A stretch of DNA of 64,000 nt from Trichoplusia ni (taxonomy: Eukaryota > Arthropoda > Insecta > Lepidoptera > Noctuidae). The notes under the pieces were generated by a model. The model was not told the DNA's origin. It worked only from the letters and a program-made list of their open reading frames with translations, and did not search any database. Position numbers and translations under genes: made by a program. The stretch is taken from the NCBI RefSeq assembly GCF_003590095.1, contig NW_020800153.1, forward strand, positions 55,118 to 119,117, in the 5' to 3' direction. Below, piece by piece: positions 47,021 to 59,136 of the stretch (position 1 is its first letter; every line of letters begins with the position of its first letter).

Positions 47021-50000
47021 AGCTTTTCGCCCGCAGCTTCGCCCGCGTCGAGATCGGTTATATCGCGTTTCCAAGAGAACTCTTCAAAAGTCCGGGATAA
47101 AACTGTCTTATGTTCTTTCTCAAGGTCAAATCTATATCTGTGCCAAATTTCATTAAAATCAGTTCGGTGGTTTAGACGAGAAAGCGTAACAGACTGACAG
47201 ACAGACAGAGTTACATATCGAACGTTTAAAGTATGTGAACATATTTCTACTTGATGTATAAATCATTAAGCATTTTAGCAGGTCTTATATTTAAGTTAGG
47301 CAGACGAATAAACAAACAGTTGTGGGATTTTAGTTTGCTTTTTTGCAGAAAGATGAGTTGTTCAAATTATTCTTAATAATGCTCATATTTACTGTGCGGG
47401 AGGTGAATAAAAAAATGCATTCCTAAAGATTCCTGTACTTAATGTGATTTTTTTTGGATTCCCAGATGAAATTAATAATAGTAATAATTACTTTATCTAT
47501 TCGTTGGTTTGGCTACGACTTTCATATTATTGCTCTTTCATTGGTTTTGCTACGCCGTAGGCTTCGTAGCCTTATGAGTACGTTTAATTAGTATAAACCG
47601 TTTTAGTCAATTTTATATTAGATAATTTTATTGTATGCCTAGGTTATGCCTAGGCTCTGCATACAATTTTATATTTCAGGCTAAATAGGCTTTAAAATTA
47701 CTATAAGCACGTAGAAAACACTATATCCATCCCAAAAACAGTAACTTGTTAACATAGCATCAGAAAATATAAGAAAACTTGATAACTCTGTTTTGCTAGC
47801 AAAGAGTAGTTCCGTCTTTATAACTAGATATAACGACTAAGCCATCTAATTACGACGCAAAAATACAATATCTTGACCAAACGATAGACTCCTATTCAAA
47901 CCTGAAATGGTAGTTCTGATTTCTAACTAGATGGCGTTGGCGTCGAATTAGATCGCGCTATGGTTTGGTTACGCCGACTTGTATAAGTTAGCGGCAAAAC
48001 TTCTGCGAGACCGTGCACAGACGCCACCTGAACCCAAAATGAATTTTTGGAAAGCTATCACCACGATAGTGGTGACAGCTTTAGAATACATATTATTAAT
48101 CAAAACGTCGGTTACTGTCCCGAGATCCTTGTGGCCAACCTTGACCTAGACGTTATAAGAGACCCTGACCTCTGAGTTTGTTTCGACATTCCTTCTCAGG
48201 GAAGTCAGATAGGAAATGTGGATGGACTCTAGCGTTCTCAAAAAAAGACATGTAAAAGTGATGCTATACCACATCTGCAGAATAAATGATTTCATTTCTT
48301 TGCGGACTTAAATATCTTGAACGTGTTCTAGTCATTGGATACATGAACTGGGCTGCTTTTGTAAGACGACTAAAAAATCACGGTGTATAATATCGGGGTA
48401 AAAACTGTCCTGAGTAATTGTAACTGTAACTACCCTATTAATCCTAAGACAGCAAATGCTGATGGTGTTTTTTTTTTCTTATTTAGTTCACCAACTTAAA
48501 ACTATCTTTACTGGTAAGTACCACCTTAAACACTTATATCTATACAAATTTTCAACATTATTTTATACTTTTACTAGCTTATCGCCTGCGACTTCGCTCG
48601 CGTCGAGGTCGGTTATATCGCGTTTCTAAAAAGTCCGAGATAAAAACTATCCTATGTTCTTTCTCAAGGTCAACTCTATCTCTGTACCAAATTTCATTAA
48701 AATCAGTTCAGTGGCTTGGACGTGAAAGCGTAAGAGACAGACAGACAAACAGAGTTACTTTCGCAGTTATAATATTAGTAGGGATTTATATTAAGTTACT
48801 CAGTAGGTTTTATTATTACGTCATAAGTTTTGCTAATCTCCTGTCGCAAGGAGACAATACTGTTTCTGTTTTATAAATATGTTTTTAGCTTCAAGCTCAT
48901 TAAACTTAAAAAGAATTGTTTATTCTTTAACAATTACCTTTTACATTCAGTCTTACGTAGAGACCTCCTTTTAAGTAAGCATATACCTGTGTTAGGAGGC
49001 CCCGCTCATCAAACAATAAGGAAACTTGGTAAAAGTTGTGTACAAAGAATAATATTTGTAAATGCAATCAAAAATTAAAAGTAAGCTTACATTTAGGATA
49101 AAATTAAACAAAAACAAAAACTGAGAAATAACTTCTAGAGATAGTAAAAACACAATAAAACTTCTAAAATATACGAAACACAGTAAAACTTAAAAACGAG
49201 AGTAATCATCAACGCAAGCAATTCCCGGTCAGTGATACTGTCAAATGTCGTACCGCATTAGCTAGTCGACAGTTTCTAGCTACAAGCTTTCGACTTTATA
49301 ATAAAATAAATAAAATTTTGTCCATCTATATTCGCACAAAATATGAGGTTAAGAACATTCTCACCAAGTGGTTGCAAAAGTTATCATATGATGAAACTGA
49401 AAACTTTCTCAAAATTAATACCTAAATTGTTAAATGCTGTATGCTCTTAAGATTGTTTTTCTTTCTTTGTTAATATCATAGAAGTACTTGCACGTGTATC
49501 ATATTAATAGTTGTATGTCATTGTTATTTTGGGGAACATTGGCTTCTAAGATACAGGCTTATTGCCTAGTTTAGAAGTCAGACGTTCGACCTTGAACTTT
49601 TGTCACTGTTGCACAACTTATTCTTATTCTTCTTAAACTTTTGATAGTTCTAGTATAGTGTGTTCGTATGTGTACATGCGTGTTTTGAGGTGTGTGTGTA
49701 TGTGTGTGTGTGCGTATGTGTGGTGAATGTGTATCTGAGTATGCATGTTAGTCGCTTTTACTCATTACCCTTAAAGTAACTTTGTATAGAATAGTATACG
49801 TCTAATTTAAATTAAGATATTTTCCTATTTAATTTAATTTTATCTGGAGTATTTTGTCATAAATGACATTTCTGAACGTTTTTCTCTAAGTTAAAATGAC
49901 AAACCTTTTTTTGATTGTGGTAAATTTAAATCAGTTGTCAAAAATAACGAACGAGTCGCCGTCCGTTGTGAGTTTTAGTTATTTTAGTGTTTTTATTGCT

Positions 50001-52455
50001 AATCATAGATTTCCAACACATAAAATGTAAAGGAGAACAGTTATTCTAATAATTTTGATAGATAAATAACTTGGAAAATGCGGTATTTGTATTATTTTGG
50101 CTAGTTTTTAAACATGTATAGTATACTATACAATACTACAGTTGCTATCATTTACCATTGTTTTTATTTGTATAGCATACTATACAACGCCACAATTGCT
50201 ACTATGTGATGAACCTCACATTTTTTTGTTTTTTGATATGATACGAGTTCTATATGGTGCATAAGTAACGTCTTGGCTTTTATTTGGGTGGTGCTTGCAT
50301 TGCATGTTGGCTTTATGTTGTTTTACATCACAATTAACGGAAGAGCTAGACCAATATTGGCTTAGATTCCTGCACTAAATTCGTCATTTGAAAGGCTCGA
50401 CATTCTAGGCAGCCCAGTTTTGCTAGCCAACCCAGTGGGTGAGGTAGAATCAAACGCCCTTTCTGATGTGGAACAAGAAAATACTCAAGTGCCCCTCACA
50501 CCAATTCTGAACGCTGTATTTCTGAGCCCTACGCAATGCAACTATGATGCAATCTCGTCAATTGTTTCTATGGGTTCTGTGCCATCTGTTCAACCTTCTA
50601 CTTCCATGGCAACACACCTTTGAGGACACGTGGGCAAAGAAAACTTACTGGGCCTTCTATTGCAATTAAAAGAATCAAAAGACGCTGTATCAAAAAACTA
50701 AACTTACGTTTTCGTTGGAAGAAAGTGTGTGTTTCAACACGGGGCTGACATATCCAATCGTACTTTTCAAGAAGCAGTACCAACTGATTGGTATGATACT
50801 GATTGGACCCTTAGACTATTTTTATCGATTTTTTAAAGAATAGAGAGAAGAATAGATAAAGAAGCCATTAGCCGAGAGGCCTTTTGATGATGTCAGGTAT
50901 GATAAATACGATCATTAGCCTCAGTTTACCGGGTATCAGAGTTGTAAATATTGTAAAGGAGGTCAAGCAAGTACAATGTGCACAAAATGCAAAAAACATT
51001 TATGTTACGTCAAAGGCAGAAACTGTTTTTTGGCTTACTGATTAACAACACGGAGCACTAAAATAGAGCAATGTATAGTATGCTATAAATTGCTGATTTC
51101 GTGCAAAAGCGGCACCGTATAGTATACTATACATAGGTTTTTCCAAAAACTATCAGACCTAGATTTTTTTTTGTATTTTTTGTAACTTTTTTATGTGCCT
51201 AATAAACCATAAAAATTAAATTTACTTGTTTTCTTTTTCAAAAATCATCTTGCGACTTTAAGGGTTAATGGAAAAATAATTCTATATCCTCATACGACTT
51301 TGGTTTTAGCCATTAAACAATAGGATTTTTCCCAATCCCTTATAGAAAGAGGATAGATATTTAATTAGTAGTTAGTTCATTTAGTTTTAGCATTTATAAT
51401 TAATTTTGTGAAATTACTGTACACAGAAGCTGTTGGTAAACTTAAATAAATAAATCCTGGATATAAACCACCAAGTTTTGGTCTAACTACAACAATAACG
51501 TCTATATTCAGTGGTTTTTGCGTAAAAAAGGAACAAACGTTCATACATCCATCCAAGGATGATAACACACTTATTATCATTTCAATTCTTACTCATGTGA
51601 TAACTAATATAAAAAAATAATAAGTTTTAAGATTTGTCTTAAAAGTATTGTAAAAGACAATTTAACCGAATCTAAAATCGATGGTGTTTTTGTAACAGCC
51701 GCCATGGCTACGTCTACTCCAGCATCAGATCAGCTTCATGTGCTGTCAAAAACTCAGCTGAATAGAAAACCAGAAAGTGAATCAAACTCAACTTGCAAGA
51801 TTGACAGAAAGACAAAGAGACAATTGAAACTAACTCTTCTAATATATAAAATTCCCGTGTCACGGTGTTAGTTACCGTACTCCTCCGAAACGACTTCCCC
51901 GATTTTTACAAAATTTTATATGCTTATTCAGTAGGTCTGAGATTCGACTAGCATCTATTTTTCATACCCGTAAGTGTTAAGGGTTGCACACACTAAAAAC
52001 AAATATTTTTTGGACGAAATTGTTGGTTTTTATTTTTTTATAATGTGGCATTAAAATACATACAACTATAAATAATTTATTAGGCAAAACAACGTTTGCC
52101 GGGTCAGTTAGTTAAATTTATAGAAAATACGAATGTTACAAATCATTATGATTGGTATGGTTATAAATTCAAGCCTTGCACGAAGCTACGTCTTATTGTA
52201 ATAACCGTCATCAATACAGACAACTCCACGGGCGAGAGATTGTCTCAAATATAAACAAAATACTCGAAATCTCGTTGCCGTAGAGAACATAAGTCGATAA
52301 TAATTTATTCTTGTTGACTTTACACAAATTGTATTGCAATAAACTTAATGCGATTAGAAATCGTTACGTCGAGAGGGGAAAAGCATCTTAAACAATTGCT
52401 GTATATTGGCAACAATTATTTGTATTTTATTAGCCTTTTCACAAGCGTTTTATTT
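47021..52455 (+). repeat. Tandem array, unit 2 (with piggyBac-like insertion)
   Basis: 5.44 kb, about 3.94 kb without the insertion at 49768-51264. It follows the order of unit 1 with scattered base changes. Private features are a replacement/deletion near 47,608-47,630, where the AAATCATTTGATGTTTTAAA block of the other units is missing, and a 1-bp frame-shifting loss in the 64-codon stretch (about 48,040). Its LINE target site near 52,210 is empty. Confidence 0.85.
49768..51264 (+). mobile_element. piggyBac-like non-autonomous element (unit 2)
   Basis: Terminal inverted repeats CCCTTAAAGT and its complement ACTTTAAGGG. The right flank is TTAA (51265-51268) and the left flank TTA; unit 1 shows the uninterrupted TTAA at 44110-44113. 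A cysteine-rich stretch at about 50,925-51,040 (YQSCKYCKGG ... MCTKCKKHLC) matches the C-terminal zinc-binding domain of piggyBac transposases. It is preceded by a RYDKYDH-like motif broken by a stop. The DDD catalytic core is not found, so this is an internally deleted copy. Four GTATAGTATACTATAC-type palindromes lie symmetrically inside. Confidence 0.8.
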
Positions 52456-55400
52456 TTCACTAGCTTTTCGCCCGCAGCTTCGCCCGCGTCGAGGTCGGTT
52501 ATATCGCGTTTCCAAGAGAACTCTTCAAAAGTCCGAGATAAAAACTGTCCTATGTTCTTTCTCAAGGTCAACTCCATGTATGTACCAAATTTCATTAAAA
52601 TCAGTTCGGTGGTTTAGACGTGAAAGCGTAACAGACTGACAGAGTTATATATCGAACGTTTAAAGTATGTGAACATATTTCTACTTGATGTATAAATCGT
52701 TAAGCATTTTAGCAGGTCTTATATTTAAGTTAGGCAGACGAATAAACAAACAGTTGTGGGATTTTAGTTTGCTTTTTTGCAAAAAGATGAGTTGACAAAT
52801 TATTCTTAATAATGCTCATATTTACTGTGCGGGAGGTGAATAAAAAAATGCAATCGTAAAGATTCCTGTACTTAATGTGATTTTATTTGGATTCCCAGAT
52901 GAAATTAATAATAGTAATAATTACTTTATCTATTTGTTGGTTTGGCTACGACTTTCATATTATTGCTCTTTCATTGGTTTTGCTACGCCGTAGGCTTCGT
53001 AGCCTTATGAGTACGTTTAATTAGTATAAACCGTTTTAGTCAAATCATTTGATGTTTTAAATTTAGACCTATGTGAGTTATTTATTACGACTTCTTTTAA
53101 TTTTATTGTATGCCTAGGTTATGCCTAGGCCCTGCATACAATTTTATATTTCAGGCTAAATAGGCTTTAAAATTTACTATAAGCAAGTAGAAAAGACAAT
53201 ATCCATCCCAAAAACAGTAACTTGTTAACACAGCATCAGAAAATATAAGAAAACTTGATAACTCTGTTTTGCTAGCAAAGAAGTAGTTCCGTCTTTATAA
53301 CTAGATATAACGACTAAGCCATCTAATTACGACGCAAAATACAATATCTTGACCAAACGATAGACTCCTATTCAAACCTGAAATGGTAGTTCTGATTTTC
53401 TAACTAGATGGCGTTGGCGTCGAATTAGATCGCGCTATGGTTTGGTTACACCGACTTGTATAAGTTAGCGGCAAAACTTCTGCGAGACCGTGCACAGACA
53501 TCACCTGAAACCCAAAATGAATTTTTGGAAAGCTATCACCACGATAGTGGTGACAGCTTTAGAATACATATTAATCAAAACGTCGGTTACTGTCCCGAGA
53601 TCCTTGTGGCCAACCTTGACCTAGACGTTATAAGAGACCCTGACCTCTGAGTTTGTTTCGACATTCCTTCTCAGGGAAGTCAGATAGGTAATGTGGATGG
53701 ACTCAAGCGTTCTCAAAAAAAGACATGTAAAAGTGATGCTATACCCCATCTGCAGAATAAATGATTTCATTTCTTTGCGGACTTAAATATCATGAACGTA
53801 TTCTAGTCATTGGATACATGAACTGGGCTGCTTTTGTAAGACGACTAAAAAATCACGGTGTATAATATCGGGGTAAAAACTGTCCTGAGTAACTGTAACT
53901 GTAACTACCCTATTAATCCTAAGACAGCAAATGCTGATGGTGTTTTTTTTTTATTTAGTTCACCAACTTAAAACTATCTTTACTGGTAAGTACCACCTTA
54001 AACACTTATATCTATACAAATTTTCAACATTATTTTATACTTTTACTAGCTTATCGCCTGCGACTTCGCTCGCGCCGAGGTCGGTTATATCGCGTTTCTA
54101 AAAAGTCCGAGATAAAAACTATCCTATGTTCTTTCTCAAGGTCATCTCTATCTCTGTACCAAATTTCATTAAAATCAGTTCAGTGGCTTGGACGTGAAAG
54201 CGTAACAGACAGACAGACAAACAGAGTTACTTTCGCAGTTATAATATTAGTAGGGATTTATATTAAGTTACTTATTATTAAGTTCAGCTCCGATCTCAGT
54301 AGGCTTTATTATTACGTCATAAGTTTTGCTAATCTCCTGTCGCAATGAGACAATACTGTTTTTGTTTTATAAATATGTTTTAAGTTTATTGCTATAATAT
54401 GTTTTTAACTTCAAGCTCATTAAAGTTAAAAAGAATTGTTTATTCTTTAACAATTACCTTTTACATTCAGTCTTACGTAGAGGCCTCCTTTTATGTAAGC
54501 ATATACCTGTGTTATAAGGCCCCGCTCTTCAAACAATGAGGAAACTTGGTAAAAGTTGTGTACAAAGAATAATATTTGTAAATGCAATCAAAAATTAAAA
54601 GTAAGCTTAGATGTAGGATAAAATTAAATGTAAACAAAAACTTAAAAATAACTTCTAGAGATAGTAAAAACACAATAAAACTTCTAAAATATACGAAACA
54701 CAGTAAAACTTAAAAACGAGAGTAATCATCAACGCAAGCAATTCCCGGTCAGTGATACTGTCAAATGTCGTACCGCATTAGCTAGTCGACAGTTTCTGGC
54801 TACAAGCTCTCGACTTTATAATAAAATAAATAAAATTTTGTCCATCTATATTCGCACAAGATATGAGGTTAAGAACATTCTCACCAAGTGGTTGCAAAAG
54901 TTATCATACGATGAAACTGAAAACTTTCTCAAAATTAATACCTAAATTGTTAAATGCTGTATGCGCTTAAGATTGTTTTTCTTTCTTTGTTAATATCATT
55001 GAAGTACTTGCACGTGTATCATATTAATAGTTGTATGTCATTGTTATTTTGGGGAACATTGGCTTCTAAGATACAGGCTTATTGCCTAGTTTAGAAGTCA
55101 GACGTTCGACCTTGAACTTTTGTCACTGTTGCACAACTTATTCTTATTCTTCTTAAATTTTTGATAGTTCTAGTATAGTGTGTTCGTATGTGTACATGCG
55201 TGTTTTGAGGTGTGTGTGTATGTGTGTGTGTGCGTATGTGTGGTGAATGTGTATCTGAGTATGCATGTTAGTCGCTTTTACTCATTACCCTTAAAGTAAC
55301 TTTGTATAGAATAGTATCCGTCTAATTTGAATTAAGATATTTTCCTATTTAATTTAATTTTCTCTGGAGTATTTTGTCATAAATGACATTTCTGAACGTT

Positions 55401-57848
55401 TTTCTCTAAATTAAAATGACAAACCTTTTTTTGATTGTGGTAAATTCAAATCAGTTGTCAAAAATAACGAACGAGTCGCCGTCAGTTGTGAGTTTTAGTT
55501 ATTTTAGTGTTTTTATTGCTAATCATAGATTTCCAACACATAAAATGTAAAGGAGAACAGTTATTCTAATAATTTTGATAGATAAATAACTTGGAAAATG
55601 CGGTATTTGTATTATTTTGGCTAGTTTTTAAACATGTATAGTATACTATACAATACTATAGTTGCTATCATTTACCATTGTTTTTATTTGTATAGCATAC
55701 TATACAACGCCACAATTGCTACTATGTGATGAACCTCTCATTTTTTTGTTTTTTGATATGATACGAGTTCTATATGGTGCATAAGTAACGTCTTGGCTTT
55801 TATTTGGGTGGTGCTTGCATTGCATGTTGGCTTTATGTTGTTTTACATCACAATTAACGGAAGAGCTAGACGAATATTGGCTTGGATTCCTGCACTAAAT
55901 TCGTCATTTGAAAGGCTCGACATTCTAGGCAGCCCAGTTTTGCTAGCCAACCCAGTGAGGTAGAATCAAACGCCCTTACTGATGTGGAACAAGAAAATAC
56001 TCAAGTCACACCAATTCTGAACGCTGTATTTCTGAGCCCTACGCAATGCAACTATGATGCAATCTCGTCAATTGTTTCTATGGGTTCTGTGCCATCTGTT
56101 CAACCTTCGACTTCCATGGCAACACACCTTTGAGGACACGTGGGCAAAGAAAACTTACTGGGCCTTCTATTGCAATTAAAAGAATCAAAAGACGCTGTAT
56201 CAAAAAACTAAACTTACGTTTTCGTTGGAAGAAAGTGTGTGTTTCAACACGGGGCTGACATATCTAATCGTACTTTTCAAGAAGCAGTACCAACTGATTG
56301 GTATGATACTGATTGGACCCTTAGACTATTTTTATCGATTTTTTAAAGAATAGAGAGAAGAATAGATAAAGAAGCCATTAGCCGAGAGGCCTTTTGATGA
56401 TGTCAGGTATGATAAATACGATCATTAGCCTCAGTTTACCGGGTATCAGAGTTGTAAATATTGTAAAGGAGGTCAAGCAAGTACAATGTGCACAAAATGC
56501 AAAAAACATTTATAATACGTCAAAGGCAGAAACTGTTTTTTGGCTTACCACACGGAGCACTAAAATAGAGCAATGTATAGTATGCTATACATTGCTGATT
56601 TCGTGCAAAAGCGGCACCGTATAGTATACTATACATAGGTTTTTCCAAAAACTATCAGACCTAGATTTTTTTTTGTATTTTTTGTAACTTTTTTATGTGC
56701 CTAATAAACCATAAAAAATAAATTTACTTGTTTTCATTTTCAAAAATCATCTTGCGACTTTAAGGGTTAATGGAAAAATAATTCTATATCCTCATACGAC
56801 TTTGGTTTTGCCATTAAACAATAGGATTTTTCCCAATCCCTTATAGAAAGAGGATAGATATTTAGTTAGTAGTTACCTCATTTAGTTTTAGATTCTTTTT
56901 AGCACTTATAATTTCTTTTGTGAAATTACTGTACACAGAAGCTGTTAGTAAACATACATAAATAAATCCTGAATATAAACCACCAAGTTTTGGTCTAACT
57001 ACAACAACAACGTCTATATTCAGTGGTTTATGCGTAAAAAAAGGAACAAACGTTCATACACCCATCCAGGGATGATAACACAGTTATTATCATTTCAATT
57101 CTTACACATGTGATAACTAATATAAAAAAATAATAAGTTTTAAGATTTGTCTTAAAAGTATTCTAAAAGACTAGATATTTTAAACGAATCTAAAATCGAT
57201 GGTGTTTTTGTAATAGACGCCATGGCTACGTCTACTCCAGCATCAGATCAGCTTCATGTGCTGTCAAAAACTCAGCTGAATAGAAAACCCGAAAGTGAAT
57301 CAAACTCAACATGCTAGATTGACAGACAGACAAAGAGACAATTGAAACTAAATCTTCGAATATATAAAATTCCCATGTCACGATGTTAGTCACCGTACTC
57401 CTCCGAAACGGCTTAACCGATTTTTATATTTTTTTATATGCTTATTCAGTAGGTCTGAGATTCGACTAACATCTATTTTTCATACCCCAAAGTGTTAAGG
57501 GTTGCACACACTAAAAAAAAATATTTTATGGACGAAATTGTTTGTTTTTATTTTTTTATAATGTGGCATTAAAATACATACAACTAGAAATAATTTATTA
57601 GGCAAAACAACGGTTGCCGAGTCAGTTAGTTAAATTTATAAAAAATACGAATGTTACAAATCATTAAAATTGGTATGGTTATAAATTCAAGCCTAGCACG
57701 AAGCTACGTCTTATTGTAATAACCGTCATCAATACAGACAAATCCACGGGCGAGAGATTGTCTCAAATATAAACAAAACACTCGAAATCTCGTTGCCGTA
57801 GAGAACATAAGTAGATAATAATTTATTCTTGTTGACTTTATACAAATT
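52456..57848 (+). repeat. Tandem array, unit 3 (with piggyBac-like insertion)
   Basis: 5.39 kb, about 3.91 kb without the insertion at 55288-56766. It is closer to unit 2 in sharing the insertion, but keeps the AAATCATTTGATG block (53,042) and the open 64-codon stretch as in units 1 and 4. The LINE target site near 57,730 is empty. Confidence 0.85.
55288..56766 (+). mobile_element. piggyBac-like non-autonomous element (unit 3)
   Basis: Same ends (CCCTTAAAGT / ACTTTAAGGG), same defective TTA left flank and same TTAA right flank (56767-56770) as the copy in unit 2. The shared flank defect shows that it was duplicated with the unit rather than inserted independently. It is 18 bp shorter, with small in-unit losses (for example near 55,955 and 56,550). 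Confidence 0.8.
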
Positions 57849-59136
57849 ATATCGCGTTTCCAAGAGAACTCTTCAAAAGTCCGGGATAAAAACTGTCCTA
57901 TGTTCTTTCTCAAGGTCATCTCTATATCTGTGCCAAATTTCATTAAAATCAGTTCGGTGGTTTAGACGTGAAAGCGTAACAGACAGACAGAGTTACATAT
58001 CGAACGTTTAAAGTATGTGAACATATTTCTACTTGATGTATAAATCGTTAAGCATTTTAGCAGGTCTTATATTTAAGTTAGGCAGACGAATAAACAAACA
58101 GTTGTGGGATTTTAGTTTGCTTTTTTGCAAAAAGATGAGTTGTTCAAATTATTCTTAATAATGCTCATATTTACTGTGCGGGAGGTGAGTAAAAAAAATG
58201 CATTCATAAAGATTCCTGTACTTAATGTGATTTTTTTTGGATTCCCAGATAAAATTAATAATAGTAATAATTACTTTATCTATTCGTTAGTTTGGCTACG
58301 ACTTTCATATTATTGCTCTTTCATTGGTTTTGCTACGCCGTAGGCTTCGTAGCCTTATGAGTACGTTTAATTAGTATAAACCGTTTTAGTCAAATCATTT
58401 GATGTTTTAAATTTAGACCTATGTGAGTTATTTATTACGACTTCTTTTAACTTTATTGTATGCCTAGGTTATGCCTAGGCTTTGCATACAATTTTATATT
58501 TCAGGCTAAATAGGCTTTAAAATTTACTATAAGCAAGTAGAAAAGACAATATCCATCCCAAAAACAGTAACTTGTTAACACAGCATCAGAAAATATGAGA
58601 AAACTTGATAACTCTGTTTTGCTAGCAAAGAAGTAGTTCCGTCTTTATAACTAGATATAACGACTAAGCCATCTAATTACGACGCAAAAATACAATATCT
58701 TGACCAAACGATAGACTCCTATTCAAACCTGAAATGGTAGTTCTGATTTTCTAACTAGATGGCGTTGGCGTCGAATTAGATCGCGCTATGGTTTGGTTAC
58801 ACCGACTTGTATAAGTTAGCGGCAAAACTTCTGCGAGACCGTGCACAGACATCACCTGAAACCCAAAATGATTTTTTGGAAAGCTATCACCACGATAGTG
58901 GTGACAGCTTTAGAATACATATTAATCAAAACGTCGGTTACTGTCCCGAGATCCTTGTGGCCAACCTTGACCTAGACGTTATAAGAGACTCTGACCTCTG
59001 AGTTTGTTTCGACATTCCTTCTCAGGGAAGTCAGATAGGTAATGTGGATGGACTCTAGCGTTCTCAAAAAAAGACATGTAAAGTGATGCTATACCCCATT
59101 AGCAGAATAAATGATTTCATTTCTTTGCGGACTTAA
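57849..59136 (+). repeat. Tandem array, partial unit 4
   Basis: Matches unit 1 from the middle of the first CTAGC-head copy to TTTCTTTGCGGACTTAA, then diverges abruptly. About 170 bp present in units 2 and 3 before this point are deleted here (junction TATACAAATT|ATATCGCG). The break lies just before the right end of the TACACGGTGA element. Confidence 0.8.

Noticed and set aside
46907..47197. Protein-coding gene from the open frames repeated at 46.9, 52.3 and 57.8 kb
   Set aside because: The frames run through the CTAGC-head element and end at different points in each unit; they are by-products of repeat DNA.
50420..50623. Independent small gene at the serine/proline-rich open frame
   Set aside because: It lies inside the piggyBac-like element and is frame-shifted in the unit 3 copy by small deletions; more likely a remnant of the transposase region.
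41352..59136. CRISPR-like or classical satellite array
   Set aside because: The repeat unit is several kilobases of nested transposons, not short repeats with spacers or a simple monomer.
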